Assembly (NCBI GenBank): GCA_030770535.1
Contig: JASVEC010000005.1
Location: forward strand, 1,674,001-1,738,000
Direction: 5' to 3'
DNA length: 64,000 nt
Source of the DNA: Batkoa obscura
Taxonomy: Eukaryota; Entomophthoromycota; Entomophthoromycetes; Entomophthorales; Batkoaceae
Translations under genes and position numbers: made by a program
Shown here: piece after piece, positions 21,588 through 34,801 of the stretch
How positions within the stretch are numbered: the first letter of the stretch is position 1
Layout: the number at the start of each line of letters is the position of its first letter
The notes under the pieces: generated by a model
The model's input: the letters and a program-made list of their open reading frames with translations, nothing else
Databases searched by the model: none
Told to the model about the DNA's origin: nothing

Positions 21588-22779
21588 ATAAATATTTATT
21601 TATTTTATAGTTTTGCTTGTAATTTTGTTTGTACTCTATTATTTTTATTGTTTGGTGATGAAATATTTTAAGGGGTTAGTTTATGAGCGTCATTAATTTC
21701 ATCTAATTTATATCATTATAAAGTAGAGTAAATTAGAATTCCATCTCTCCTTTTCAATATAATATCTTACTACATTTTAACCGACTTGTGCTCTAAGCTA
21801 TGTAGTACTTAGATATTAAATCAAAAAGTATTTATTTTGATTTGACAACTCTCAATACATTTAATGAAAGGTGTATATAATAGACGATTTTGGTCTAACA
21901 CCCTTCGTCTCAATGCTCTAGCAGGAAGCGTTGTAATAAGGTTTCAGGATTCTTGATAAAGATACCAAGGTGCTAACTAATATAAAGAGTTGGCGAAATA
22001 ATGGATCGAATAAATAGTATACTTTTTTATTGTTTTGATTTAAGATTGATCGATATTGCTTTTATGGTTTTATAAATAAATCGAATAAGTCTATATTTAA
22101 AATCCATTTAAATCGAAGAATAAGTTGAATGGTTGTTTTTTTGAAAACAAGGTAATACTTCCAGAAGAGTATTACTGTTCTATACGTACTAACATTTGTA
22201 AAAATAAGGTTGTTAATTTTATAAAAGCGAATTCCAGGGCATCTTGAAGGATTTTATTGTGATTTCTATTTAAGTTCATTTTATTAATTACGCATTTTTG
22301 GGAATTTGGTATAATGAGGAATTTTTGATTCTAATCCAGTAATCAATCAGTATTACTATTAAAGCAACACTATGGTTTATTTTATCTTCATTAATAAACA
22401 TAGTAACCATACAACATCAATTTTTATAACCAAAAAATCTCATATATGTATATTGTATAGCTTTAACTATATAAAGTTTACTCAATAGACTGTTTTATAT
22501 TGAATTTCAGGACTTGTAACTTTATTTGAGGTTTTAATTTTAAATGGTTGCTATACACAACTACTTAATTTTATTTGCTATACTCCTTATTAATAGTAAC
22601 TCATATTTTATGAATATGTGATTTTAAATTATTTGTTATATTGAATGTAATACTATTTTATTCTTAAAAATATAGGAAGACTAGTATCATAACCATTTCA
22701 TTTTTTTTCAATTTTTATTTTATTATTATAAATAAAACGCGAGGGTTGTTAATTCTTTCAAGGTTTTAAAACATAAAGT
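21588..22779. other. Intergenic region between P450-C and the Zn2Cys6 gene
   Basis: 1.2 kb with no credible exon or family repeat. It presumably holds the terminator of P450-C and the promoter of the regulator. Confidence 0.45.
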
Positions 22780-24549
22780 ATGAAGGAAAATAAAATTAAA
22801 TTAAATAAAAGAGGATATAGATGTGATCAGTGTTCTAATAGCCATGTTAAATGCGATAGATTAGTACCTAAATGCTCAAGATGTATAAGAAGACATACCG
22901 AATGTACATTCAAGAGAAAAGTTGTATATTTTAAGAAAGAGAACACCGAATATCAATCGAAAAAATACTTACCTGAATTTAAATTGAGAAGCAATGTAAG
23001 TATCAACTTTGCACACCTTGGTGAATCTCGGCTCAATTCAAAATCGTTTCGATCTAAAGGAGCTAAATATCAGCTGTCAAAGCTACCTGAACATTTTGAA
23101 TTTTCATATAGTATCCTTGGAATTTTCAATAAATTTCAAAGGAAGATTTTGCTAGAGAATTTATTAAATTTTATTCAAAATCCTTCACCTTTTTTTCCTA
23201 GTAAAGGGCTAGATCTTTTTATAATATTAACACATAAATTAGGGTTATTAGCATCTAAACGTAGAAAATTGAACTTTATACCTAAAGTACCAAAGAGCAC
23301 TAGCTTTAATATTGGCCTAATTTTAAATCAAGCTATAATCAAATATTTTGAATTTGTTAATACAGTATTTCCATTATTTGATAAAACTAGATTTTCTTTT
23401 AATTCATATTCCTTTATTTTAAAATCAGCAATACTCATTGGCGGTCTTTTATATATGGAACAAACAGAGGATATAAAAATTTTGATAAAATATTTTGAAG
23501 GAAAGCTTTATAATTTTGTTTCAAGCGTTCCAAAGATCAAACCCTGTCTAGAAAATATACAGACAATACTTATATTAATCGTTGGGACGCCATTCTTTCC
23601 CTGGATAGCTAGTCTCAAAGAGTGTCTTTTGTTCCACTGCTATAGAATATCATTTGTAATTGGTTTAAATCATTCTACAAACAAGTTACCTATGAGTATT
23701 AATATTGAGAGGGCTTATACTTATTGTATATTAAACGCATATTATAATGGGACTTTATTAGCAGCTGGATCTTATGTCGCAGAGCCTATGCTATTGTTAA
23801 AGTTAAAGAGATTAAATAGTTATTTTGCTCATAAAATTACCAGCTATCATCTTAATCTCGAAAAATATAAAAAGATCATTCAACAATATTGTTTTCTAAA
23901 ACTACAAGAGTTTTATTACATAATAAGCACAATATTTTTTGATTTACGATTAATTAAAGAAAGGAAAGTAGAGGAGGCAAAAGATCAAATCAAATTTAGC
24001 TGTATTTTAAAGAAACTTTCACTCAAAATATTCAGAGTTAAAGAGAGATATACTACTATAATGAATAATTTTTTGCCCGCCATAAATGACCAAGATTTAA
24101 AACTGACTGTTGAGGATTATCAAGGTTGTATTATTTATTTTTATCATCATATTAACTATTATATCTATTATACTCGATTTAGTGTATCTAAAGAAAAAAG
24201 TATTTATGAATTTAAAGAGTATTCAAATGATAGAGCTCTTGATAGGAATACAATAGATTATACAGGAACTATATTCAAAGAATGTCATTTAGTAATTGAT
24301 AGTGCTATTAGAGCCTCTCATAAATATACCCTTGCTCTTGACTATATACTAATCTCTATTTGTTTAGTTTTTATGATACGATATGGTAGAGATGATGATA
24401 AGAATGATATATATATTCAAAAAGGGAGGAAAATGTTAAAGTCTTTGTTAAAAACGCCTTATAGCTCAATATTGTGCAGGATGAATTTGAATTTGATTGA
24501 GATCATTACCAAAGCTTCAGAAAATACTCCAAAGGCGTTAAAAAAATAA
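22780..24549 (+). CDS. Zn(II)2Cys6 fungal transcription factor
   Basis: Intronless, 589 residues. The N-terminus has the binuclear zinc cluster: Cys at residues 15, 18, 25, 32, 35 and 42 (C-x2-C-x6-C-x6-C-x2-C-x6-C), with basic residues between the first and third Cys, as in Gal4-type DNA-binding domains. The remaining ~540 residues are helical, Lys- and aromatic-rich, and resemble the loosely conserved middle region of this class; no named domain can be assigned by eye. Single-exon structure is unlike its intron-rich neighbours. Its position between P450-C and P450-D makes control of the P450 cluster a reasonable but untested idea. Class assignment is secure from the Cys pattern; the target genes are unknown. 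Confidence 0.93.
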   Translation: MKENKIKLNKRGYRCDQCSNSHVKCDRLVPKCSRCIRRHTECTFKRKVVYFKKENTEYQSKKYLPEFKLRSNVSINFAHLGESRLNSKSFRSKGAKYQLSKLPEHFEFSYSILGIFNKFQRKILLENLLNFIQNPSPFFPSKGLDLFIILTHKLGLLASKRRKLNFIPKVPKSTSFNIGLILNQAIIKYFEFVNTVFPLFDKTRFSFNSYSFILKSAILIGGLLYMEQTEDIKILIKYFEGKLYNFVSSVPKIKPCLENIQTILILIVGTPFFPWIASLKECLLFHCYRISFVIGLNHSTNKLPMSINIERAYTYCILNAYYNGTLLAAGSYVAEPMLLLKLKRLNSYFAHKITSYHLNLEKYKKIIQQYCFLKLQEFYYIISTIFFDLRLIKERKVEEAKDQIKFSCILKKLSLKIFRVKERYTTIMNNFLPAINDQDLKLTVEDYQGCIIYFYHHINYYIYYTRFSVSKEKSIYEFKEYSNDRALDRNTIDYTGTIFKECHLVIDSAIRASHKYTLALDYILISICLVFMIRYGRDDDKNDIYIQKGRKMLKSLLKTPYSSILCRMNLNLIEIITKASENTPKALKK

Positions 24550-24799
24550 ATATTTTAAATGTCTTATATTCCGCAATTTTATAACATCATCTAAAGTTAT
24601 TATCAACATATTCTTCGCTTTTTTATTAATATTTATGATCGGATCTCGTATTTTTAATCCTATTTACATTTTAGCTATAACCTCATAATTTATGTTTTTC
24701 AAAAATCGTCACTTTAGTTTAATAAAGTTACTTATTCAAATATATTTAAAGATATTATTCGGATTTATAAATAAGTAAATTATTTTCCAACCAACATAT

Positions 24800-24897
24800 G
24801 GGGCTGTTTTTTTTGGGTTCATTACTTTTTCACTTTTTAAGCACTATTTGAGTGGAAAAATTGCTAATAAAATTCTTAAATACAAAAATACATCCCC
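24800..24897 (+). mobile_element. MITE copy 7 (98 bp)
   Basis: Starts GGGGCTGT like the left end of the large transposon, has the core TTAAGCACTATTTGAGTGG, ends ACATCCCC; ATAT on both sides. It lies between the Zn2Cys6 gene and P450-D. Confidence 0.9.
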
Positions 24898-25457
24898 ATA
24901 TTATTATTTCAAAACGCTTATAGTATCTAGTAGTTTTAATCATTTGTATTTTAAAGAGTCAACAGCGAATACTTCTGTTTAACAAAGTATAACTTATAAG
25001 TTTTTATTAAGAAACTAGTAAACATTTTGTTATCGAAACTACATACTTTTAAACCTTATAGTGAAACTTGATATATACTTAACATAAATTTCTCATATTT
25101 GATACTTATAAAGAGGTTTTTATAGTATCAATATCAATACAAACCTTTTTTAAAAAACAAAAGTAATCATTATACTAACATTTCTATTCTTGAAATTCTT
25201 ATTTTTAAATGTAGCAAGCATTTCCAAATAAGACGAATTAGGTAAGCTCTTTAAGAAAGTAACTTATACTAAGTTACTTTAACTATTAATAGAATATTGC
25301 TGATAAGAACAACTAAAGGTAAGATACCAATAAAGTTGGTATTTTTAATACATTTTTCAAAAATATTCTAGCTAAAACTTTGATAATAATCTAATTTTAA
25401 TAAATCTATTAAAAAAGCACGTTTTTTAAAATGAATATAAAAGTACTTAAAGTATAG
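24898..25457. other. Intergenic region, 3' of P450-D
   Basis: AT-rich with no coding signal; convergent space between the regulator and P450-D. Confidence 0.4.
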
Positions 25458-27400
25458 TTAAATTTTATTAACAGTATAGCAGATGGGCTCAGTAGGCTGA
25501 ACAACCATGTAGAATTTTGAACTTATTCTCTTGTTATTCTCTCTTTCAAATCTAAAATTTCTTATCAAAGTTGCAGTAACCAAATAAAGTTCCATCCAAG
25601 CTAAACTAGTAAAAATAAAAATATAAACATATAATATTACAATATTTATGTCTTTCTTACCTTCTACCGATACAAGCTCTTGGACCTATTGAAAAGGGAA
25701 AAAAATTTGGATTGTTTTTGAACTTTCCATTTTCTAACCACCTTTCTGGATTGAAATTATCGGGATCTTCCCATAAAGATGGTAAATTATGTTTTGCGAT
25801 TGCAGCAGCCCCTACAGAAGTCTAAAATAATCTTACTAAATATATATTAAATGCATATTTATACTACCCCTTCTGGAATAAAGTAGCCATCTATTACCCT
25901 TCCTCCTTTAGGAACGAATCTACTTAAAACACCAGGAGCTACTGGTTTAATTCTCATACTTTCATGAATTGTAGCGTTAAGATAATGACATTCTGATTTG
26001 ACCTTAGAATAGTTAATTGAACCTTTGTTTGGGAAAGTGCTATGAATTTCCTTTTCAACTTTTTCATATACATCTGGATTATTTGCTAGGTTATAAAAAA
26101 ACCTATTTTATATTATTATTTGATATGACAATTTTTTAGCAGTATTACCAGGTAAGAGTATTTGAAGTGGTATCTGTTCCAGCGGCACTTAGTAATCAAG
26201 TTAGTGATAGAAAAATTTAATTGTAATGTTTACATTTGAAGCATAGATTCTTCAGCTACTTCTTTTTCACTAAGCTTCTTTCCAGTTTCTGGATCTTCAG
26301 CGTTAATTAGGGCATTCATGATAGTAACTTTATCTGGATGGTTTTTAGCATCATTTATCGCATCAAAAGAAAACTAAGCTATTATTACAACTAATATGCC
26401 ACATTAACTATATATACCTGATATAAGCTTTTAATACAGGCGTATTGAAAATGCTTTAAGGCTGGGAATGCAGCCACCTATAATATTTTTAAATATATAA
26501 TCCTTATAGATAAAGTATAAAATACCAAAAATGTTATGCGAAAAACATCCTTTATCCAATCAATAACTGGATGGTATCCCTTCTTTACCATATTGAATGG
26601 TTTTCCAAATCCAAGGTCACCAATTATATCCTAATTGTATGTTAAATAAATAAATAAGTTTTTGTATTTTTAACTTACGAATGAAAAATAATGAAAATAG
26701 AGTCCAAGATCAAATTTTTGATTATTATCTGAAAATTCCTCTAGCTTGTTTACTAAATTGTCTACATTCTCTTTGACTACATTTTCGACACTTAAAATTG
26801 TCTTATCTGAAAAAAACGGGGCCAAAATCCTTTTCTAAATACGTTGATAAGAACTACTTTATGGATTTCTTATATATCTTACTTTAAAACGGTGACCTTC
26901 TTTATCGCTAATATATTATTAGACATGTTTAAATAACAATATACAATTTACTTAGTATTAAGCATATTCTCGCCCATCACTTTAATGGCCTCATAAAGCC
27001 CATCTTTCAAGTAATCATAAGTATTATGTATTTCTTTGCAAGCTGAATCTGAAACAACTGAAATTAAATCACCCCCTTGAGAAATAGTTATAATTATTAG
27101 AGTCACTAGAATTATGAAATTTAATTTACCAATTCTTACTGTATGGCCATATTTTTTATGAATATTCAATGCATATTCATGTAGAGTTCCATCAGCTTGT
27201 TTGAGTTTATAGTAAAATGGAATAAAGTGCACGATTAATGGGCCTGGAACCTTCCTTAATGGACAAAAGAACAAGCTATGTATGACCTATATAACTATGT
27301 TAGTATTCTGCCATTTTTAAACAAGCCATATTACGCTATAAATATAGTATACTAATAGTGAAATTGAAGCTATGATTAAAATTGATTTGATCTCGATCAT
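25458..27400 (-). CDS. Cytochrome P450, copy D (12 exons)
   Basis: About 470 residues, N-terminal anchor (start at 27400) then RKVPGP. Landmarks: AGTDTTS (I-helix), ESMR (ExxR), NPERW, haem loop [10 protein letters not shown]. The C-terminus is ICYTVNKI. All 11 introns are readable with GT-AG ends. Very close to copies E and F in protein, introns and promoter. Bases 26629-26905, covering one whole exon and parts or all of three introns, are identical to copy E. Head-to-tail with copy E, ~2.2 kb apart. Confidence 0.92.
26629..26905 (-). repeat. Conversion tract shared with P450-E
   Basis: 277 bp identical, introns included, to 30787-31063. The surrounding parts of the two genes differ at many positions. 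Confidence 0.9.
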
Positions 27401-27435
27401 TTGTGAAAGTTGATCTTTATCTTCAATTTATGATC

Positions 27436-27443
27436 TTTTTATA
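27436..27443 (-). promoter_or_regulatory. TATA box of P450-D
   Basis: TATAAAAA on the minus strand, 36 nt before the start codon. It sits in a promoter block almost identical to that of copy F, including GATCAACTTTCACAAATG at the start. Confidence 0.6.
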
Positions 27444-28905
27444 CTATCCTTTATTCCCTTAACATTTCTTAAAAATAAAAGGAATCGTATTTTTAATACC
27501 TAATCCGAAGAATTACTGTTCCTATAATATGTTCCCCTGGTTTTGATTTCTTTTGTTTACTATTTAAGGATAAATACTTCCGCGTTTTTATATCGTATTT
27601 ACTTTACTATGGGATGAAAAACCAACACATATGATACATTTGAATTTCATTATTTTAGGTTTAAATAAATGATATTATTTTCAAAAATGGAGGCTATTTT
27701 GGCCGTGAAATGCTCGCTTGAAGTAAAAATACCATTTTTATAAACGTTCCAATTCTAATCACTTGGATACATATGAAGAATATGTTCGTCAAGTGTATCA
27801 GTTAAACAGAAATAATGTATCTAAGTGATTATTTTTAAATTATAACCAAACAGCTTAATATACTACTATCATAACTAACAGTCAATTTCTAAGCTAGTGA
27901 TTAGCTGCTACATGTTAAAAATGAGTTACAGGGTTCAAGATGTTTAAAATAAACAAAATATATGCCAGTTTAGACTATAAAGTTACTTAATTTTTAGTAT
28001 TCTATAATATCCTTATTTATATAAGAACTAAATTATCTAACATTACGTTTGTTTTAAAAAGATAAAGTTAAAACTAAGGAAATTTATATTAATAATACTT
28101 TATCAAATTACCCCTTTCTTTAGAAATACTTGAGTTCATTATATTATTTATTGTTACTAGTGCTGTCTTTATATACTTGATTTTTGACAAATTAGATTAA
28201 AGATTATTGATTTTCTTCCTTATACCAATTTTATTTAAGAAATGGCGGGTACTCCTGTTGAGAGTCCTTATACATCTAATATAGTACCAATCCCTTCCCT
28301 TACAAAGACAATATGGTAACTTACAGGTGCTAACCTATGAAAAGGTAAATTATTTCATTGATCGCCATTCCAATATGGGCTGGTACTACCATTCTTTCAT
28401 TCTTTCATTCTTTCATTCTTCTGTTCTCTTTTGGACTTTATTTATATAAATTAAACCAAACTTTTAGTATGGATACTTAACCAAAAAATACTTTACAAAT
28501 ATTTCCCCCTTGTATTTAAAAGTGTAAGTTTTTAAGTTTATTAATGAACTATTTTCTATAAATCATAATAGCTATTTTAAACTGAACTGCTATAGAGTAT
28601 ATAGGATTTTTATGAAGCTTTTTAAAATGACTGTATCTATAGCAGGAAAGGAAAAGTTGTAAACAGTTTAACTAATTTAGATTCGTTTTATTAATTGTTA
28701 TAGCTTGCTCGATTAAAAGCATTATAAAATACCATCGTTGTTTTATTTTATGTTTTATTTTGTGTTAAATTTTTCTAATTTTTTTAAACATTTATTTTTA
28801 ATTTTTAAATTTAACTCCTTAAGTGTCTCCAAAATTTTCAAAAAAGCTACTAAGGCTAACAACTCCTTACGTTAATAAAGTCATTATTTATTTCATAGTC
28901 TAGAT
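27444..28905. other. Intergenic region behind P450-D
   Basis: No credible exon. The longest plausible start (ATG at 28242) stops after 26 codons. It contains an ATTCTTTC microsatellite. Confidence 0.45.
28390..28424 (+). repeat. ATTCTTTC microsatellite
   Basis: Four near-perfect 8-bp units. Confidence 0.85.
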
Positions 28906-29003
28906 GGGGATGTACTTTTATATTTAAGAATTTTACTAGCAATCTTTTCATTTAAATAGCGCTCAAAAGATGGAAAAAGTAATGAAGCAGGAAAAAGCAT
29001 CCC
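28906..29003 (-). mobile_element. MITE copy 8 (98 bp)
   Basis: Starts GGGGATGT, core AATAGCGCTCAAAAGATGG, ends GCATCCC. Flanking 4-mers are imperfect (AGAT/TATA), so it is an older copy. Confidence 0.8.
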
Positions 29004-29112
29004 TATATATTACTTAATCACTAATTAGAATATTCAAACTTATGGCTTCATCAACTAAAAGTTACTTTTGACCATGACGTAAATATACGACATATGCGCT
29101 TGATGGATTAAA

Positions 29113-29205
29113 CGAGGTCTTTTTTAGCTTTATTTATTTGCACTTTTTTAAGCACTATTGAGTGAAAAAATTGGTAGTAGGATCCTTAAACAAAAAAAAC
29201 ATTTA
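29113..29205 (+). mobile_element. MITE copy 9, degraded
   Basis: Recognisable by TTTAAGCACTATTGAGTG and GGATCCTTAAAC in the right order; both termini are eroded. Confidence 0.6.
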
Positions 29206-29615
29206 AATATAAGGCTTTTACCTATTATATAGCTTTAAATATTTTAAAATTCTAAAGTTTTCGACATTCTGTTGGTTTAAGATTAGTACAACTGTTGTAA
29301 TTCTACTATGATACAGACAAGTGTTCATTTAGGAATAAATTTTGGAAAAATATACTAAATCTAAAAATTAGGCTCTAGAAAACTAAGCAAATAGGTAGAT
29401 GACTCTAAAAACTACTGCAAATTTGGTCGCAATAGAGTTTGAGCAGCTGTATATTTAACACCATACAATATTTATAAAATGAACTAGAAAGTATCAAAGA
29501 TTAAACTTAAGCTATTTAACCTATTTTTTTTGTCTATTTCTTTTTTTGGTTTGTTTGTTATAACCCATAATGCTACATATTAGTATTAATACTATACAAT
29601 ATAGCAATAAAATAT

Positions 29616-31552
<1,937 letters not shown>

Positions 31553-31588
31553 TTTGTAAAAGTTGATCATCATCTTTGATCTGCAGTC

Positions 31589-31596
31589 TTTATATA
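31589..31596 (-). promoter_or_regulatory. TATA box of P450-E
   Basis: TATATAAA on the minus strand, 37 nt before the start, followed by the GATCAACTTT block shared with copies D and F. Confidence 0.55.
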
Positions 31597-32590
31597 CTAT
31601 CAATTGTTCCACTTAGCATTTTTTTAATAATATCCATTTTAGCGAATTGTTATTCTTACATTATATTACAGCGAGGGGTTCATTTTTTTGTTCTCTAGAA
31701 AATAAATAACCTTGTATTTTGCTATAACCTTATTTCACTTTCAAATAATGAGTTTTAAAACTTATGTGGCGTGTTTCAACTTTATTACCCTAAGTTTAAT
31801 TATACTATTTTCATAGATGAGGCTTATTTAAACCACAAAATACTCACAAAGTAAATTGCTATTGTTTTATCAAATTTTATTTAGTCACTTAAGTGAATTT
31901 GAAGAACATATTATAAAAATTTTATTGGTAACTAAAATTGATAGATATACTTCTGAAATGCTTCGGCTAAACATTGAAGATTACTGAAGTAATTTTATTA
32001 AAATTTCTGGATTAAATAGCTCAATATTTTACTATCCTAAATAATAATCAATTACAAAGTAAGCATCAGTTACTATATGAATGATTTATTATAAAAATTA
32101 TGTGAATACTTAATAAATTGTATGTTGATTTAAACTATGATGTTACATAGTTGCAGGTATATTATAATGTTTTTATTTTAGATGACAAATCACTCAAACA
32201 CCATACTTGTTTTTTGATAATTTACAAAGTAATAAAGTAACTCCACCAATGTGTTGGTTGTATTATCTATAGTAATCGTTATGAATCGATATGAATTTTT
32301 AAATTAAATAGTTGCAATACACTTGCAAACACAGTATTTGTTTAAATTTAACTGCTAATAAATGATGGATCGGGAATTTGTATTACCAGGATGCGGTTTA
32401 CACAAATATATGTATATTTTTTAAGGTAACAAAAGCGCCAAACAAAGCTATCTTATTATTTAACTTGTAGTGAGTTTAAAGATGTATTTTTTTATGAGGT
32501 ACCTATTTATCATATATAATAAATGAGATACGATATCTAACTTAAATCCATAAATTTACCTATGTTTAAATACAAACATTTATAATACAT
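31597..32590. other. Intergenic region upstream of P450-E
   Basis: AT-rich; no exon or repeat recognised. Confidence 0.4.
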
Positions 32591-32792
32591 GGGGATGTAT
32601 TTTTGTGTTTAAGAATTTTACAGTAACTTTTTCACTCAAATAACACTTGGGAGTGTTTTTTTTTGACTTCTATTTCTTCCATTTTTTAAGCACTATTTAA
32701 GCGGAAAATTTGTTAGCAAAATTCTTAAATACAAAAATACATCCCCACTTAAAAGACAGAAAAAGCGATGAAGTCAAAGAAAATATCATCGT
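32591..32792 (-). mobile_element. MITE copy 10, split by a second MITE
   Basis: An outer MITE begins GGGGATGT at 32591 and resumes after the inner insertion, ending near ATCATCG at about 32792. Removing the inner element and one ACTT restores the normal family core. Confidence 0.85.
32649..32746 (+). mobile_element. MITE copy 11 (98 bp), nested in copy 10
   Basis: Starts GGGAGTGT, ends ACATCCCC, flanked by ACTT on both sides (32645-32648 and 32747-32750). It is a clean nested insertion with a 4-bp duplication. Confidence 0.93.
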
Positions 32793-32976
32793 ATTATGTA
32801 TTATTTGTATTAAATATAAGTAAATGATTAAAAAAGTTTATCAATTTGATAGATTTATATATATATTGATTTCTTTAATTTTATTTTTATAAAAAGCAGC
32901 TTTATAATTTATGATGTTATATAATTTTTAATTAGAAAATCAATTATGGCTAATATGATAAATATAATTAAAAATC

Positions 32977-33025
32977 AAAGTTAGGCTAAGGTTAAAGTTA
33001 GTGGTTAAGGTTAGGGTTAGGATCG
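32977..33025 (+). repeat. Interstitial telomere-like tract (TTAGGG type)
   Basis: Diverged TTAGGC, TAAGG, TTAAAG, TTAGTGG, TTAAGG, TTAGGG, TTAGG units in a row. Only one or two exact TTAGGG units remain. Confidence 0.5.
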
Positions 33026-33266
33026 GATTTGCGTTTATTTATTTTTTGTAATAAAACTTGATGGATTTTTGCATATGATCCTAAACTTAACTGTAAATTG
33101 GATTTTATATTTTTGAATCAAAAAAAATTCCAACTAAAAAGAACATGTCCCAAAGTCCAACCAATCGTTTTCATTAAAGCTAAATTTCAGCTTACAAAAT
33201 TCCAAAAACCAAAATCAATATAGCCTTAGTTTCAATTTCAATTAACAAAAAACAAGGCCAGTTGTG

Positions 33267-34574
33267 ATGAGTGTATTAATCGAGACCTCTTTAGGAGATA
33301 TAGTAGTGGACTTGAACGTTAATGAGTGTCCAAAAACATGTTTAAATTTTATCAAATTATGTAAAATAAAATATTATAATTTTTGTACATTTCATAAAGT
33401 GGAAAAAGATTTTATGGCTCAAAGTGGGGATCCTAGCAATTCTGGTAAAGGTGGTGAAAGCATTTTTAATTTATTAAATGGTCCAACAAAAAAGAAGTAT
33501 TTTACACCAGAATATCATCCAAAATTAAAACATGATAAATTGGGCGTGATATCTATGGTAACAACCAAAGTTAACTCGGGCGATAAGCAGGTAACTTTAG
33601 CTGGCTCTCAATTTTTTTTTACATTAAAAGAAGATCTGGATTATCTGGATGGAAATTACGTGCCCTTTGGTCATATTGCAGAAGGTTTAGAGGTATTAGA
33701 AAAATTAAATCAAACTTATTGTGATGATCAATATAAGCCATTAAGAGATATACGTATTAAACATACGATTATATTAGAAGATCCATTCCCAGATCCAGAA
33801 GGTTTACAAGTACCTGAAATGTCCCCAGAACCTAGTAAAGAATTACTAAATACATTAAGAGTGGGAGAAGATGAAGAATTAGAACCTGATCTTCCACCTG
33901 AACAATTAGAGAAATTGACTCGAGAAAGGGAAGCTCAAGCTCAAGCATTGACATTAGAAATGGTAGGGGATTTACCATTTGCTGATGTTAAACCACCAGA
34001 AAATGTATTATTTGTTTGTAAATTAAATCCAATAACGAGGGATGAAGATTTGGAATTGATCTTTTCTAGGTTTGGACCGGTCACTTCGTGTGAAATTATA
34101 CGAGATTTTAAAACAGGAGAAAGTTTATGTTATGCGTTTATTGAATTTGAAAATCAAGAAGATTGTGAAGAAGCTTATTTTAAAATGGATAATGTTTTAA
34201 TTGATGATAAAAGAATTCATGTGGATTTTTCTCAATCCGTTTCGAAATTAAGTAAAGAATTTTTAGGCTCAGGAATTAAAGCAGAAACAGAAGATAGAAA
34301 CTCAAAATATGAAATCAAATATAAAGAAGGTTTTGGTAGTAGTAGGAAATATGATTTAGTATTTGAGCATCCAAAGGAAAAAAGAGAATTTAAAGAGGAA
34401 AGGAGAAGAAAAGATGAATATCATTCGAGAGATAGGGATAGAAGAGGGGATAGAAGAGGGGACAGGAGCTCTACTACAGACAGGGAAACCAGATATCGTG
34501 ATGATTCTCGTTATGATTCTCGTCGTAGAGAGGATCGTCGATCACCTAGGAAAAATTCACGTTCAAGGTATTAA
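33267..34574 (+). CDS. Cyclophilin-RRM protein, PPIL4 type
   Basis: Intronless, 435 residues from ATG at 33267 (a GTG just upstream is not a start). Residues 1-165 form a cyclophilin-like peptidyl-prolyl isomerase domain ([38 protein letters not shown]). Residues ~240-320 are an RRM with RNP2 VLFVCKL and RNP1 CYAFIEF. The C-terminal ~90 residues are Arg/Asp/Ser-rich. This order is that of the PPIL4/S. pombe Rct1 family, nuclear proteins tied to transcription and splicing. The usual active-site FHRV reads FHKV, in line with weak isomerase activity in this subfamily. Convergent with the next gene. Confidence 0.93.
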   Translation: MSVLIETSLGDIVVDLNVNECPKTCLNFIKLCKIKYYNFCTFHKVEKDFMAQSGDPSNSGKGGESIFNLLNGPTKKKYFTPEYHPKLKHDKLGVISMVTTKVNSGDKQVTLAGSQFFFTLKEDLDYLDGNYVPFGHIAEGLEVLEKLNQTYCDDQYKPLRDIRIKHTIILEDPFPDPEGLQVPEMSPEPSKELLNTLRVGEDEELEPDLPPEQLEKLTREREAQAQALTLEMVGDLPFADVKPPENVLFVCKLNPITRDEDLELIFSRFGPVTSCEIIRDFKTGESLCYAFIEFENQEDCEEAYFKMDNVLIDDKRIHVDFSQSVSKLSKEFLGSGIKAETEDRNSKYEIKYKEGFGSSRKYDLVFEHPKEKREFKEERRRKDEYHSRDRDRRGDRRGDRSSTTDRETRYRDDSRYDSRRREDRRSPRKNSRSRY

Positions 34575-34801
34575 AATAAATAACTGATCTTAAATTTAGA
34601 TTTATTAAAACTTTGGGAGTGGTGAGTTTATTAATTTTTTATTCTATTTTAATTTAGTTTTAATTTTTAGATACTTATTAACTTGTATCATTTATTAAAT
34701 ATTTAAATAAAATAAAACAAATACATATTATAATATACTCTAAACGAAAAAAAACATTGCACTAAAACATACAACATTTATTTTTAATAATAGCTCCTAT
34801 A

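Noticed and set aside
33264-33266. GTG three bases before the ATG as start of the cyclophilin-RRM gene
   Set aside because: Nuclear fungal genes start at ATG; the family begins [11 protein letters not shown], which fits the ATG at 33267.
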